A stretch of 7,528 nt of DNA, from NCBI GenBank assembly GCA_003541895.1, contig DPLR01000136.1, forward strand, positions 5,404 through 12,931, in the 5' to 3' direction. Positions 1-6,817 of this stretch are shown here, piece after piece. The position numbers and the translations under genes were made by a program. A model generated the notes under the pieces. It was not told where the DNA came from, did no database searches, and saw only the letters and a program-made list of their open reading frames with translations. The first letter of the stretch is position 1. Each line of letters opens with the position of its first letter. This DNA is from Cytophagales bacterium. GTDB taxonomy: Bacteria > Bacteroidota > Bacteroidia > Cytophagales > Cyclobacteriaceae.

Positions 1-30
1 AGGTCACAGGTTCGAGTCCTGTCCCCGCTA
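1..30 (+). tRNA. tRNA 3' end (partial), probably initiator tRNA-Met
   Basis: The window opens inside a tRNA. Visible in order are a five-base variable loop (AGGTC, 1-5), a T-arm with a perfect 5-bp stem ACAGG/CCTGT (6-10 and 18-22) around the loop TTCGAGT (11-17), a seven-base 3' acceptor strand CCCCGCT (23-29) and discriminator A30. CTGG follows, so CCA is not encoded, as is usual in Bacteroidota. The AGGTC variable loop and the CCCCGC acceptor strand resemble initiator tRNA-fMet (E. coli acceptor 3' strand is CCCCGCA). The anticodon lies outside the window, so the isotype is only a guess; that it is a tRNA is nearly certain. Confidence 0.88.
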
Positions 31-37
31 CTGGTTG

Positions 38-69
38 ACCCTCAAGAGTTTTGCTCTTGAGGGTTTTTT
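38..69 (+). terminator. Rho-independent terminator of the tRNA gene
   Basis: A perfect 10-bp hairpin, CCCTCAAGAG (39-48) and CTCTTGAGGG (54-63), closes a five-base loop TTTTG and is followed by six T residues (64-69). A38 can also pair with T64. It starts eight bases after the mature tRNA end, so it most simply ends the tRNA transcript. A shorter A-run does not precede the hairpin, so it is less convincing as a bidirectional terminator. Confidence 0.93.
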
Positions 70-96
70 ATTTAAAGGGCACCTCTTTTATGAATC

Positions 97-495
97 ATGT
101 CGTTGAAGAAGATGGGAAATTATAAAGATTATAGAGCCGTTGTGTTTCTGATTGGGGGTCTGCTTTTTACGGTGTTTCTTTATTACATCATCAAAGACAT
201 TCCTGAGAAAAGTTGTAGGCAAAAAGAGATTTTTGCACGGGAACTTAGCATAGTTAAAGGTGGTATTGTCATAAAAAAGCTTCATGATGCACCTAATCAT
301 AACTATGAAACTGTAAGATATATTGATAGCGAAGGACAAAAGGAGACCACTGTCTTTGTTTTTGAAAAAAGCGGTTGCTACAGTTATCTACAAGAGAGGG
401 ACTCAATATTTAAAGATGGTGGAAGTTTTGTTTTTAGAATAAGCCATCAGGGCAAAGACACTTCTTTTATCCTTAATTATGGCTGTAAAAAGTAA
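97..495 (+). CDS. Small membrane-anchored protein of unknown function
   Basis: This 132-residue protein is not a family I can name. Residues 14-32 form one hydrophobic segment preceded by Lys/Arg residues, so it is probably an N-in signal anchor with the remaining ~100 residues outside the inner membrane. That part is rich in predicted beta strand (GGIVIKK, TTVFVFEKSG, GSFVFRIS) and has three cysteines (C40, C94, C130), the last next to the C-terminus in YGCKK. The start at 97 has no clear Shine-Dalgarno; a second in-frame ATG at 112 (M6) follows a purine run GAAGAAG and still keeps the membrane segment, so it is a real alternative. The gene begins only 27 bp after the tRNA terminator, leaving no obvious room for a separate promoter. 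It converges on the symporter gene with a 13-bp gap and shows no functional link to the sugar genes. Confidence 0.75.
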   Translation: MSLKKMGNYKDYRAVVFLIGGLLFTVFLYYIIKDIPEKSCRQKEIFARELSIVKGGIVIKKLHDAPNHNYETVRYIDSEGQKETTVFVFEKSGCYSYLQERDSIFKDGGSFVFRISHQGKDTSFILNYGCKK

Positions 496-508
496 TTGTT
501 GAATTCCA

Positions 509-2137
509 TTACCAAAACCACCAATAAAGAATAGTTAGTATTGAAAGAATCACCACCGATCCAATAACAAAACTCTTCGATACGCGAAACATTTCTTTGT
601 CGATTTCAATGGCTACCGATGGTTTTGGATCAGGCTTCCATTTACTCACCACAATCATGGCGATAATAATCAACACGAACGTAATCGACATCCTGTCTAA
701 AAAAGGATAATCGGGAAATGCTCCATTGGTCCATGAAGGAAGGAATTTTAAAACGGTCGAGATGGGAATGGTGAGTAGGGTTCCGGTCAAGGCGGCAAGC
801 GAAGTGGTTTTTCTCCAGAAGAATCCCATCAAGAAAATAGCGAGCACCCCGGGTGAAATAAAGCCCACGTATTCCTGAATAAATTGATACGCTTGATCAA
901 GTGTTTGTAATGCAGGCGCTACCAAACCAGCCACTACCATCGAAACGATTACTGCCCAGCGACCAATCCAAACAATTTTTTTCTCGCTCGCGTTTGGGTC
1001 CATGTATTTTTTAAAAACATCAAGCGAGAAAATGGTAGAGATGCTATTCGCTTTTCCTGCCAGTGAAGCAACAACCGCAGCAGTAAGCGCGGCAAAGGCA
1101 ACTCCTTTCAAACCCGAGGGAAGTAAGTTCATCAAAGTTGGGTAAGCATGATCAGGTTTTAGCACTCCCAATTCGTTTTGCATTTCAGTTTGAAACATTC
1201 CTTGTTGGTGCAATACGAACATCGCGATGCCAGGAAGCACTGCAATTACCGGGATCAGTAGTTTCAAAAATGCAGCGAATAAAATTCCTTGTCGCGCGGT
1301 TTTTAAATCAGCTCCAAGTGCTCGTTGCACAATGTATTGATTGCAACCCCAATAATTTAAATTGTTGATCCACATGCCTCCAATCAACACCGAAAGTCCG
1401 GGAAGATCTTTATAGTATGGATGATCGTTCTCGAAAATCATGTGGAAGTGCGACTGCGCTTTTTCTTGAAGAAGACTGAGCCCAGAAAAAACATTGCTGC
1501 CCATTCCCGATTTTTCTGCTACGAGAGTCAGAGCGAGATAAGTTGTAATCAAACCACCACAAAGCAAAACCACAACTTGAATTACATCGGTGTAAGCAAT
1601 CACCTTCATTCCACCCAGTGTTACCAACAATGAAAATGCAATCAAACCTGCAATGCACCATTCGAATTTTATTCCTGAGATGGCGTTGATGGCAATGGCC
1701 CCCAAATAAATAATGGAGGTGAGATTTACAAAAATGTAAACGACCAACCAGAACACGGCCATGATTCCGCTCACCCGATCGTTGTACCGCATCGACAAAA
1801 ATTGCGGCATAGTGTAAATTTTATTTTTAAGATAGAGCGGAATAAAAATTACGGCTACAATGATCAACGTGGCAGCGGCCATCCACTCGTAGGTGGAAAT
1901 AGCAAGACCTAATGCAAAGCCCGAACCTGATTGTGCAATGAAATGCTCGGCAGAAATATTAGAGGCAATCAACGAGGCGCCAATCGCCCACCAGGTAAGT
2001 TTCCCTTCGGCAAGAAAAAAATCTTTGTAGTCTACAGAGACCGATCGCTTTTTCTGATAAACGTAATAGCCATACCCGGCTACAATAACAAAATAGAGTA
2101 AGAACACCACATAATCTGCCAACGAAAGCTGATTCAT
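509..2137 (-). CDS. Sodium:solute symporter (SSS family, SGLT/SMIT-like), probable myo-inositol transporter
   Basis: This is a 542-residue inner-membrane Na+-coupled symporter with about 14 hydrophobic segments, the normal size for the SSS family. It closely follows the Vibrio SGLT pattern: ASLIASNISAEHF (54-66) in TM1, a YEW motif (83-85), GGMWINNLNYWGCNQYIVQR (253-272), a conserved K292, NSISTIF (364-370) in the sodium-site helix, and Q421 near the C-terminal sugar-site region. Where vSGLT has the galactose-binding Gln69, this protein appears to have His65, the residue animal SGLT/SMIT proteins carry. ATG at 2137 begins only 27 bp after the stop of the upstream myo-inositol oxygenase gene on the same strand, so the two are probably one operon. 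From that context myo-inositol is the likeliest substrate (inference); glucose, galactose or glucuronate remain possible. The family call is very secure, the substrate is not. Confidence 0.95.
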   Translation of the reverse strand: MNQLSLADYVVFLLYFVIVAGYGYYVYQKKRSVSVDYKDFFLAEGKLTWWAIGASLIASNISAEHFIAQSGSGFALGLAISTYEWMAAATLIIVAVIFIPLYLKNKIYTMPQFLSMRYNDRVSGIMAVFWLVVYIFVNLTSIIYLGAIAINAISGIKFEWCIAGLIAFSLLVTLGGMKVIAYTDVIQVVVLLCGGLITTYLALTLVAEKSGMGSNVFSGLSLLQEKAQSHFHMIFENDHPYYKDLPGLSVLIGGMWINNLNYWGCNQYIVQRALGADLKTARQGILFAAFLKLLIPVIAVLPGIAMFVLHQQGMFQTEMQNELGVLKPDHAYPTLMNLLPSGLKGVAFAALTAAVVASLAGKANSISTIFSLDVFKKYMDPNASEKKIVWIGRWAVIVSMVVAGLVAPALQTLDQAYQFIQEYVGFISPGVLAIFLMGFFWRKTTSLAALTGTLLTIPISTVLKFLPSWTNGAFPDYPFLDRMSITFVLIIIAMIVVSKWKPDPKPSVAIEIDKEMFRVSKSFVIGSVVILSILTILYWWFW

Positions 2138-2164
2138 TTATATAGAGCTTTCATTAGCAGCGCC

Positions 2165-3037
2165 TTAGAATTTTAAAGTAGCCGGAAGATATTTCGCTAC
2201 CAAATCTTCGTAGTAAGGTTTGAGTTCGTTCCAAACGGGTGGCGTTGGGTTTTTCGAATACAAATCGTACGGATTAAAAAGCTTCACCCACTTGAACATC
2301 TCGCGATCGTGATTGTCCATTAAATGATCATAGGCATTCTCGCGATGTTGAGCATAAAAGGAATGATAGCGCAACATGTAAAGCCCCGGCTCGGGCAAAT
2401 TATTTTTCATCATCTGATAGACGTATTCATCATGACCCCACGACATATGCACGTTTCTTAATCCGCAGTTGGGAGCGTACACTCCATACTTGGTGTTGTA
2501 ACGTTCGTCTGTAAAATCTGGATTCGCTTTGAAAAATTCCGGATAAACAATTTTGTCTGAGTAAGTGCAACCCACCGGAAAGGTATCGCCCACGACAGCC
2601 CACTGCGGCTCGCCAAAAAGGCAAAGCACTTTACCCATGTCGTGTAGCAAACCAACGGCTACCATCCAATCGGGGTGGCCATCCTTTCTGATTGCTTCTG
2701 AAGTCTGTAATAAATGTTGAAATTGATCAAGGTCAGTGTCAGGATCAGAATCGTCAACCAGTTGATTCAAAAAATCAAAGGCGCTCCAAACGGGCATTTC
2801 TTTTTTATCGAACGACAGAAATTCATTTTCTTTTTGGATGACAAAATCATACGTCTGATACGTGTGATTTAATCGGTAAAACTCACGCACTGAATCGCGC
2901 TTCGGGTCTTCGTAGTTGCGATATTCTTCGGTCGACTTGGAAGTGGCGATCGCTTCGGGATCAGGATATCTCTTCAGCAAATCTTCCTCCCACTGGTCAA
3001 GACTTTTCAGTGGAGAATCTTCCGATTGATTTTTCAT
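2165..3037 (-). CDS. Inositol oxygenase (myo-inositol oxygenase, MIOX)
   Basis: MIOX is a cytoplasmic mixed-valent di-iron enzyme that uses O2 to open the myo-inositol ring to D-glucuronate (EC 1.13.99.1). Numbered from the ATG at 3037 (290 aa; animal MIOX about 285), all six iron ligands can be lined up with the mammalian enzyme: H108 (QHLLQTSEAIRK), H132 and D133 (GLLHDMGKVL), H202 (SWGHDE), H225 (YHSFY) and D258 (FNPYDLYSK). Substrate contacts also match: R40 in YRNY, D95 in VDDSDPD, K136 and S226. The signature FGEPQWAVVGDTFPVGC is intact. An in-frame TTG at 3055 would add six residues; I prefer the ATG because TTG has no ribosome site and the ATG length fits the family. The gene is first in a minus-strand pair with the symporter, and its product feeds the hexuronate genes lying divergently. 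Family identity is essentially certain. Confidence 0.97.
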   Translation of the reverse strand: MKNQSEDSPLKSLDQWEEDLLKRYPDPEAIATSKSTEEYRNYEDPKRDSVREFYRLNHTYQTYDFVIQKENEFLSFDKKEMPVWSAFDFLNQLVDDSDPDTDLDQFQHLLQTSEAIRKDGHPDWMVAVGLLHDMGKVLCLFGEPQWAVVGDTFPVGCTYSDKIVYPEFFKANPDFTDERYNTKYGVYAPNCGLRNVHMSWGHDEYVYQMMKNNLPEPGLYMLRYHSFYAQHRENAYDHLMDNHDREMFKWVKLFNPYDLYSKNPTPPVWNELKPYYEDLVAKYLPATLKF

Positions 3038-3106
3038 TTTATGTTTATTTCTCAACGAACTTCCAAAATTTTTAGCGAAGCTTCAAGAAGAACTTCTCTT
3101 TTCTCA

Positions 3107-3121
3107 GCCCAAATTTTGGGC
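3107..3121. promoter_or_regulatory. Perfect 15-bp palindrome, candidate operator
   Basis: GCCCAAA and TTTGGGC form a perfect 7-bp inverted repeat around a single central T. It lies close to the middle of the divergent intergenic region (70 bp from the MIOX ATG, 71 bp from the DUF1080 ATG), a position that suits a shared operator. It is not followed by a T-run in either direction, so it is not a terminator. Binding protein unknown; the operator role is inference. Confidence 0.4.
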
Positions 3122-3144
3122 GAATGTGTAATTCTCCTCGCATT

Positions 3145-3176
3145 GTTCATCTGCATTTGTTATTTTTCTGATGAAC
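3145..3176. repeat. Inverted repeat GTTCATC / GATGAAC upstream of the DUF1080 gene
   Basis: Two exact 7-bp complementary arms, GTTCATC (3145-3151) and GATGAAC (3170-3176), are separated by 18 AT-rich bases, with arm centres 25 bp apart. The right arm ends 16 bp before the ATG at 3193. It could be a pair of operator half-sites or a leader hairpin near the translation start. A chance origin is possible given the AT-rich surroundings. Confidence 0.3.
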
Positions 3177-3192
3177 TTAAGACCACTTTTTC

Positions 3193-4560
3193 ATGCACGC
3201 AAGAATTCTTCTCTTCTCATTTTTGGCTTTATCAACTTTGTCAATTGGATTGTTTGCTCAACCGAAGGAAATGCAGTGGACTTCCCTCTTCAATGGAAAA
3301 GACCTGAGCGGATGGAAGCAATTCAACGGAAAAGCAAAATACGAAGTGCAAAATGGAGCGGTTGTAGGCACGACCGTTTTGGGTGAGCCCAATTCTTTTT
3401 TGGCCACCGAGGAAATTTTTGGAGACTTTATTCTCGAACTCGAATTCAAAATTGAAGCAGGCACCAACTCGGGCATTCAATTTCGAAGTGAAAGCAAGCC
3501 CGATTATAAAAACGGAAAAGTGTACGGCTATCAATTTGAAATAGATCCAAGTCCGAGAAAATGGACGGGCGGCATTTATGATGAATCGAGGCGCGAGTGG
3601 CTTTATCCGTTAGAATATAATCCAGAAGCCAAAAATGCATTTAAGCAAAATGAATGGAATCAGGTACGAATCGAAGCGATCGGAAACACGATGCGAACAT
3701 TTGTGAATGGAATTTCTGCGGCACACCTCGTAGACGATGCTACTTCCAAAGGATTTATCGCTTTACAAGTTCATTCGGTTAACAAAGACCAAACCGAAGG
3801 CAAACATATTTGGTGGCGCAACATCCGCATTCAAACAAAAAATTTAAGACCCACACCTTCAGACGGTATTTTTGTTTTCAACACTTTGGTGAATAATTTA
3901 TCTGAACAAGAAAAGCTGAACGGTTATGCGCTATTATGGGATGGCAAAACAACCAATGGCTGGCGCGGAGCTTACAAAGAAAAATTTCCGGAGAAAGGTT
4001 GGCAGATAAAAGACGGAATCCTGAGTGTACTCAAATCGGCTGGTGCTGAATCACAAAACGGAGGAGACCTTGTTAGCACGGATGAATACGGAGCCTTCGA
4101 TCTTCAATTTCAATTTAAGTTAACCGAAGGCGCCAACAGTGGAGTAAAATATTTTGTCACTGAAAAAGAAAACAACAAAGGCTCTGCCATCGGTTTAGAG
4201 TATCAGGTTCTCGATGACGAAAAACATCCGGATGCAAAACTGGGTGCGGCCGGAAACAGAACGCTCGGTTCGCTTTACGATTTGATTCCGTCAACGAAAG
4301 TAAAAGCGGCCCAGCGTAAAATAGGCGAATGGAATTTTGGTCGCGTAGTGGTTTACCCCGACAATCGAGTTGAGCATTGGCTGAATGGATACAAAGTGGT
4401 TGAGTATGTGCGGAGCTCTCCAATTTATCAAGTGTTGGTGGCGCGCAGCAAGTTTGCGCAATGGCAAGATTTTGGAATGGCCGAGAAAGGAAGGATTTTA
4501 TTACAGGATCATGGCGATGAAGTTTCTTTCAGAAGTATCAAAATAAAAATAGTAAAGTGA
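3193..4560 (+). CDS. Secreted protein with two DUF1080 (3-keto-glycoside hydrolase-type) domains
   Basis: The 455-residue protein starts with a Sec signal peptide (hydrophobic 4-21, likely cleavage after LFA22), so it should act in the periplasm or outside. Two DUF1080/PF06439 concanavalin-like beta-sandwich domains follow. Domain 1 (about 28-216) has SLFNGKDLSGWK, TNSGIQFRSE (91-100), GYQFEID (112-118) and a strand-rich end WWRNIRIQ. Domain 2 (about 245-453) has LLWDGKTTNGWRG, GDLVSTDEYG (291-300), ANSGVKY (314-320), EYQVLDDEKHPD (336-347), LYDLIPS and EHWLNGYKVVEY. Family members cleave 3-keto-glycosides made by a partner oxidoreductase, and such an oxidoreductase is the next gene, 47 bp downstream. 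Domain 2 keeps the usual QVLDD element, whereas domain 1 has QFEIDPS in its place, so the two may differ in activity or binding. The exact substrate cannot be read from the sequence. No Shine-Dalgarno precedes the ATG. Confidence 0.93.
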   Translation: MHARILLFSFLALSTLSIGLFAQPKEMQWTSLFNGKDLSGWKQFNGKAKYEVQNGAVVGTTVLGEPNSFLATEEIFGDFILELEFKIEAGTNSGIQFRSESKPDYKNGKVYGYQFEIDPSPRKWTGGIYDESRREWLYPLEYNPEAKNAFKQNEWNQVRIEAIGNTMRTFVNGISAAHLVDDATSKGFIALQVHSVNKDQTEGKHIWWRNIRIQTKNLRPTPSDGIFVFNTLVNNLSEQEKLNGYALLWDGKTTNGWRGAYKEKFPEKGWQIKDGILSVLKSAGAESQNGGDLVSTDEYGAFDLQFQFKLTEGANSGVKYFVTEKENNKGSAIGLEYQVLDDEKHPDAKLGAAGNRTLGSLYDLIPSTKVKAAQRKIGEWNFGRVVVYPDNRVEHWLNGYKVVEYVRSSPIYQVLVARSKFAQWQDFGMAEKGRILLQDHGDEVSFRSIKIKIVK

Positions 4561-4572
4561 TAAATTTTGAAT

Positions 4573-4607
4573 CTTACGTCTTGCGTCTAATTTCTAAATT
4601 CTAACCA
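4573..4607 (+). repeat. Five imperfect heptamers abutting a start codon
   Basis: The last 35 bases before the oxidoreductase ATG divide exactly into five 7-base units that all begin with CT. Units 1 and 2 are CTTACGT and CTTGCGT (one difference), units 3 and 4 are CTAATTT and CTAAATT (one rearranged position), and unit 5 begins CTAA and runs into the ATG. This resembles short heptanucleotide tandem repeats seen in intergenic DNA of some bacteria. It fills nearly the whole 47-bp gap, and no Shine-Dalgarno is present in it. Confidence 0.6.
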
Positions 4608-5960
4608 ATGAAAAGAAAAGAGTTCATTAAGCAGTCTGCGTTGGCAACCGCGGGAGTTTACCTTGGCGCAATGGGCTTCAGCCCGAAAAGCTATGCGCGC
4701 ATTTTGGGTGCGAATGATCGCGTGCGCGTAGGTGTGGTTGGCTTCTCCGATCGATTCAAGCATTCATTGCTTCCGGCTTATCTCAATCACTACAAAGAAT
4801 TGAATTTCGATATTGTTGCTGTTTCTGATATCTGGAAAATCAGAAGAGAAGAAGGGCAAGCGTATCTCAAAGAAAAATTTGGTCACGACATTACGGCTTA
4901 CCGAAACAACGATGAATTGTACGCGGACAAAAGTGTCGATGCGGTTTTCATCAGTACCTCCGATTTTCAACATGCTCTGCATGCCATTGAAGCCGTGAGC
5001 GCTAATTGCGATGCTTACGTTGAAAAACCTTTTGCTGAAACCATGGACGACAACCGCGCGGCATTAAAGGCAATCAAAGAATCAAAAAAAATTATTCAAA
5101 TCGGTTCGCAGCGCAGAAGTGGTTCGAATTATCAGGCGGCTGCCGATTTTATTCAAAGTGGAAAGTTCGGACCTGTTACCATGGTTGAACTAACCTGGAA
5201 TGTAAATCAGCCGGGCCGCTGGAGAAGGCCTGAGCTTGTCGCGAAAATGAAAGAAGAAGACACCGACTGGAAAAGATTTTTGATGAACCGCCCGTTTGAA
5301 AATTTTGATGCGCGCAAACATTTGGAGTATCGGTTGTTCTGGCCGTATTCTTCGGGCATGCCAGGTCAGTGGATGAGTCATCAGATTGATACGGTGCATT
5401 GGTTTTCGGGTTTGCAACATCCGCGAAGTGTGGTAGCGAACGGTGGCGTTTATGTTTGGAAAGACGGACGGCAAAATTGGGATACAACTACCGCAGTGTT
5501 TGATTACGGTCCATCAAACGATCCGACTTCGGGCTTTCAAGTTACGTTTGCATCGCGCATGCACAACGGAGACGAGAAGCCTACTGAAATTTATTATTCG
5601 AATGGCGGTGAATTGAATTTGATTACCAACAAAGTAACTCCCAATGGAGGTCTGAGAGAAAATTTTGCAAAGGCCATGAACATGAAAGCAAATCTTCTTC
5701 CCGAAGTTGATATTTCTGCGAAAGGAGAAAAGGTAGTTGCCTCTGCCAACACAGGCGGAGATACGCTGACTTCAAATCACGTGCGCAATTGGATGGAATG
5801 TGTTCGCGGCCGAAAGGAAACGAACGCTCCGGTTGAAGCAGGCTACCGGCATGCCATTGCTGTGATCATGACCAACGCAGCGGTGCGTACTGGCACAAAA
5901 GCAACTTTTGATGAGCAGACTCAGGAAGTGATGGCTGGTGGAAAAATTTTTAAGTATTAG
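4608..5960 (+). CDS. Gfo/Idh/MocA family NAD(P)-dependent oxidoreductase with export signal
   Basis: This 450-residue enzyme has the family's two parts: an N-terminal Rossmann domain (about 38-160) beginning RVGVVGFSDRF, with the EKP motif at 139-141 (YVEKPFAE), and a C-terminal alpha/beta domain with the active-site D261xxxH264 in SHQIDTVHWF. The C-terminal NWMECVRGRKETNAPVEAGY segment is also typical. Before the Rossmann domain is a Tat-like leader, MKRKEFIKQSALATAGVYLG, in which the second Arg of the usual RR pair is Lys. Many Bacteroidota homologues carry such leaders, and a pre-loaded nicotinamide cofactor would explain Tat export. Family members act on sugars, inositols and their glycosides; with a DUF1080 hydrolase immediately upstream, oxidation of a glycoside at C3 is the likely job (inference). 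Inositol dehydrogenase is the main alternative. It lies 47 bp after the DUF1080 gene and 17 bp before the SDR gene, so co-transcription is probable. Confidence 0.93.
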   Translation: MKRKEFIKQSALATAGVYLGAMGFSPKSYARILGANDRVRVGVVGFSDRFKHSLLPAYLNHYKELNFDIVAVSDIWKIRREEGQAYLKEKFGHDITAYRNNDELYADKSVDAVFISTSDFQHALHAIEAVSANCDAYVEKPFAETMDDNRAALKAIKESKKIIQIGSQRRSGSNYQAAADFIQSGKFGPVTMVELTWNVNQPGRWRRPELVAKMKEEDTDWKRFLMNRPFENFDARKHLEYRLFWPYSSGMPGQWMSHQIDTVHWFSGLQHPRSVVANGGVYVWKDGRQNWDTTTAVFDYGPSNDPTSGFQVTFASRMHNGDEKPTEIYYSNGGELNLITNKVTPNGGLRENFAKAMNMKANLLPEVDISAKGEKVVASANTGGDTLTSNHVRNWMECVRGRKETNAPVEAGYRHAIAVIMTNAAVRTGTKATFDEQTQEVMAGGKIFKY

Positions 5961-5977
5961 TACAAAATATTTTTTTG

Positions 5978-6817
5978 ATGCTTTCTTCTTCACAATTTCT
6001 CGAACAACATTTTTCACTTAAAAATAAACTGGCCGTTGTTACCGGTGGCACGGGTGTTCTTGGTCGAGAAATGGCGAGGGCGTTGGCCGGAGCGGGCGCT
6101 CATGTGGTGATCCTTGCCCGAAGAAAAAAAACGGCAGAAGAGTTAATTCTAAAATTTAAAGAAGAGTTTGGAACGCAAGGCTTGGCCGTTGAAACCGATG
6201 TAACCGATCAATCAAGTCTTGAGAAAGCTGCTAAAGAAATTGAATCTAAGTTTGGAGTCATTGATATTTTGGTAAACGCTGCCGGTGGAAATCTTCCGGG
6301 CGCAGTGATTCAACCCAACCAAAGTTTTTTTGATCTCCATCTTTCCGACTACCAAAAAGTTTTTGATCTCAACCTCACGGGAACTGTTTTGCCCACCTTG
6401 ATCCTTTGCAAGCCGTGGGAGAAAACTAAAAAAGGTGTGATCATAAATATTTCTTCGATGGCAGCGCAACGAGCCCTTACGCGCGTGATGGGTTACTCAT
6501 TGGCAAAAGCAGCCGTTGATAATTTTACGAAATGGCTTTCAGTTGAGATGGCAACTAAATATGGCGAAGCCATTCGTGTGAATGCAATTGCCCCAGGGTT
6601 TTTTCTCACCCAACAGAATAAAAAATTATTGACGAACGATGACGGATCTTTAACTGAACGCGGACAAAAAATCATTGCTCAAACTCCGATGAAACGTTTT
6701 GGTAATGCCGATGAACTGGCGGGCACATTAATTTGGCTGTGCAGCGATGCGTCCAAATTTGTGACGGGCACAGTGGTTTCCGTTGACGGTGGCTTTGGTG
6801 CTTATAGCGGAGTTTAA
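5978..6817 (+). CDS. SDR oxidoreductase, probable D-fructuronate reductase / D-mannonate dehydrogenase (UxuB/YjmF type)
   Basis: A classical short-chain dehydrogenase of 279 residues from the ATG at 5978. Visible are the cofactor motif TGGTGVLG (22-29), NAAG (100-103), the catalytic Ser (S160 in NISSM) and YSLAK with Y173 and K177. The features AAGGN-P, APGFFLTQQNKKLL and the C-terminal DGGFGAYSGV match what I recall of Bacillus YjmF and related mannonate oxidoreductases, which reduce D-fructuronate to D-mannonate in cytoplasmic glucuronate catabolism (EC 1.1.1.57). Paired Arg residues (48-49) just after beta strand 2 suggest NADP(H) preference (inference). A TTG at 5975 directly before the ATG would add one residue and is less likely. 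The ExuT-like transporter gene starts at the very next base after its TAA stop, which strengthens the hexuronate assignment. Other sugar-acid SDRs such as gluconate 5-dehydrogenase are less likely alternatives. Confidence 0.88.
   Translation: MLSSSQFLEQHFSLKNKLAVVTGGTGVLGREMARALAGAGAHVVILARRKKTAEELILKFKEEFGTQGLAVETDVTDQSSLEKAAKEIESKFGVIDILVNAAGGNLPGAVIQPNQSFFDLHLSDYQKVFDLNLTGTVLPTLILCKPWEKTKKGVIINISSMAAQRALTRVMGYSLAKAAVDNFTKWLSVEMATKYGEAIRVNAIAPGFFLTQQNKKLLTNDDGSLTERGQKIIAQTPMKRFGNADELAGTLIWLCSDASKFVTGTVVSVDGGFGAYSGV

Larger units (their letters stand above)
3038..3192. promoter_or_regulatory. Divergent promoter region between the MIOX operon and the DUF1080 cluster
   Basis: These 155 bp separate the two divergent start codons and must hold promoters for both directions. 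No canonical Bacteroidota promoter stands out. The best partial -7 boxes are CAAAATTT at 3064-3071 (AAATTTTG on the minus strand, compared with TAnnTTTG) and TATTTTTC at 3161-3168 on the plus strand, each without a well-spaced -33 TTG. The region contains several inverted repeats, entered separately where strong. Shared regulation of both arms by one sugar-responsive factor is plausible but no regulator gene is in the window. Confidence 0.6.

Noticed and set aside
1..96. tRNA-borne attachment site for an integrated element
   Set aside because: No integrase gene and no second copy of the tRNA 3' end are visible in the window; the downstream genes look like ordinary metabolic loci.
496..508. 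Terminator between the convergent genes
   Set aside because: Only 13 bp lie between the stops, and no inverted repeat with a T-run is visible there or just beyond.
3038..3055. Upstream TTG start for MIOX
   Set aside because: The added six residues have no family match, there is no ribosome site, and the ATG at 3037 gives the usual length.
3026..3307. 93-codon plus-strand frame across the divergent intergenic region
   Set aside because: It overlaps the MIOX start and the signal-peptide region of the DUF1080 gene in another frame, and its translation is not like a protein of any kind I recognise.
5176..5487. Antisense frames of about 100 codons inside the oxidoreductase gene, and similar ones in the symporter and SDR genes
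   Set aside because: They lie wholly within strongly recognised genes, have low-complexity or unlikely compositions and carry no domain signature.
5975..5977. TTG start for the SDR gene
   Set aside because: An ATG follows immediately; TTG would add one residue with no support.
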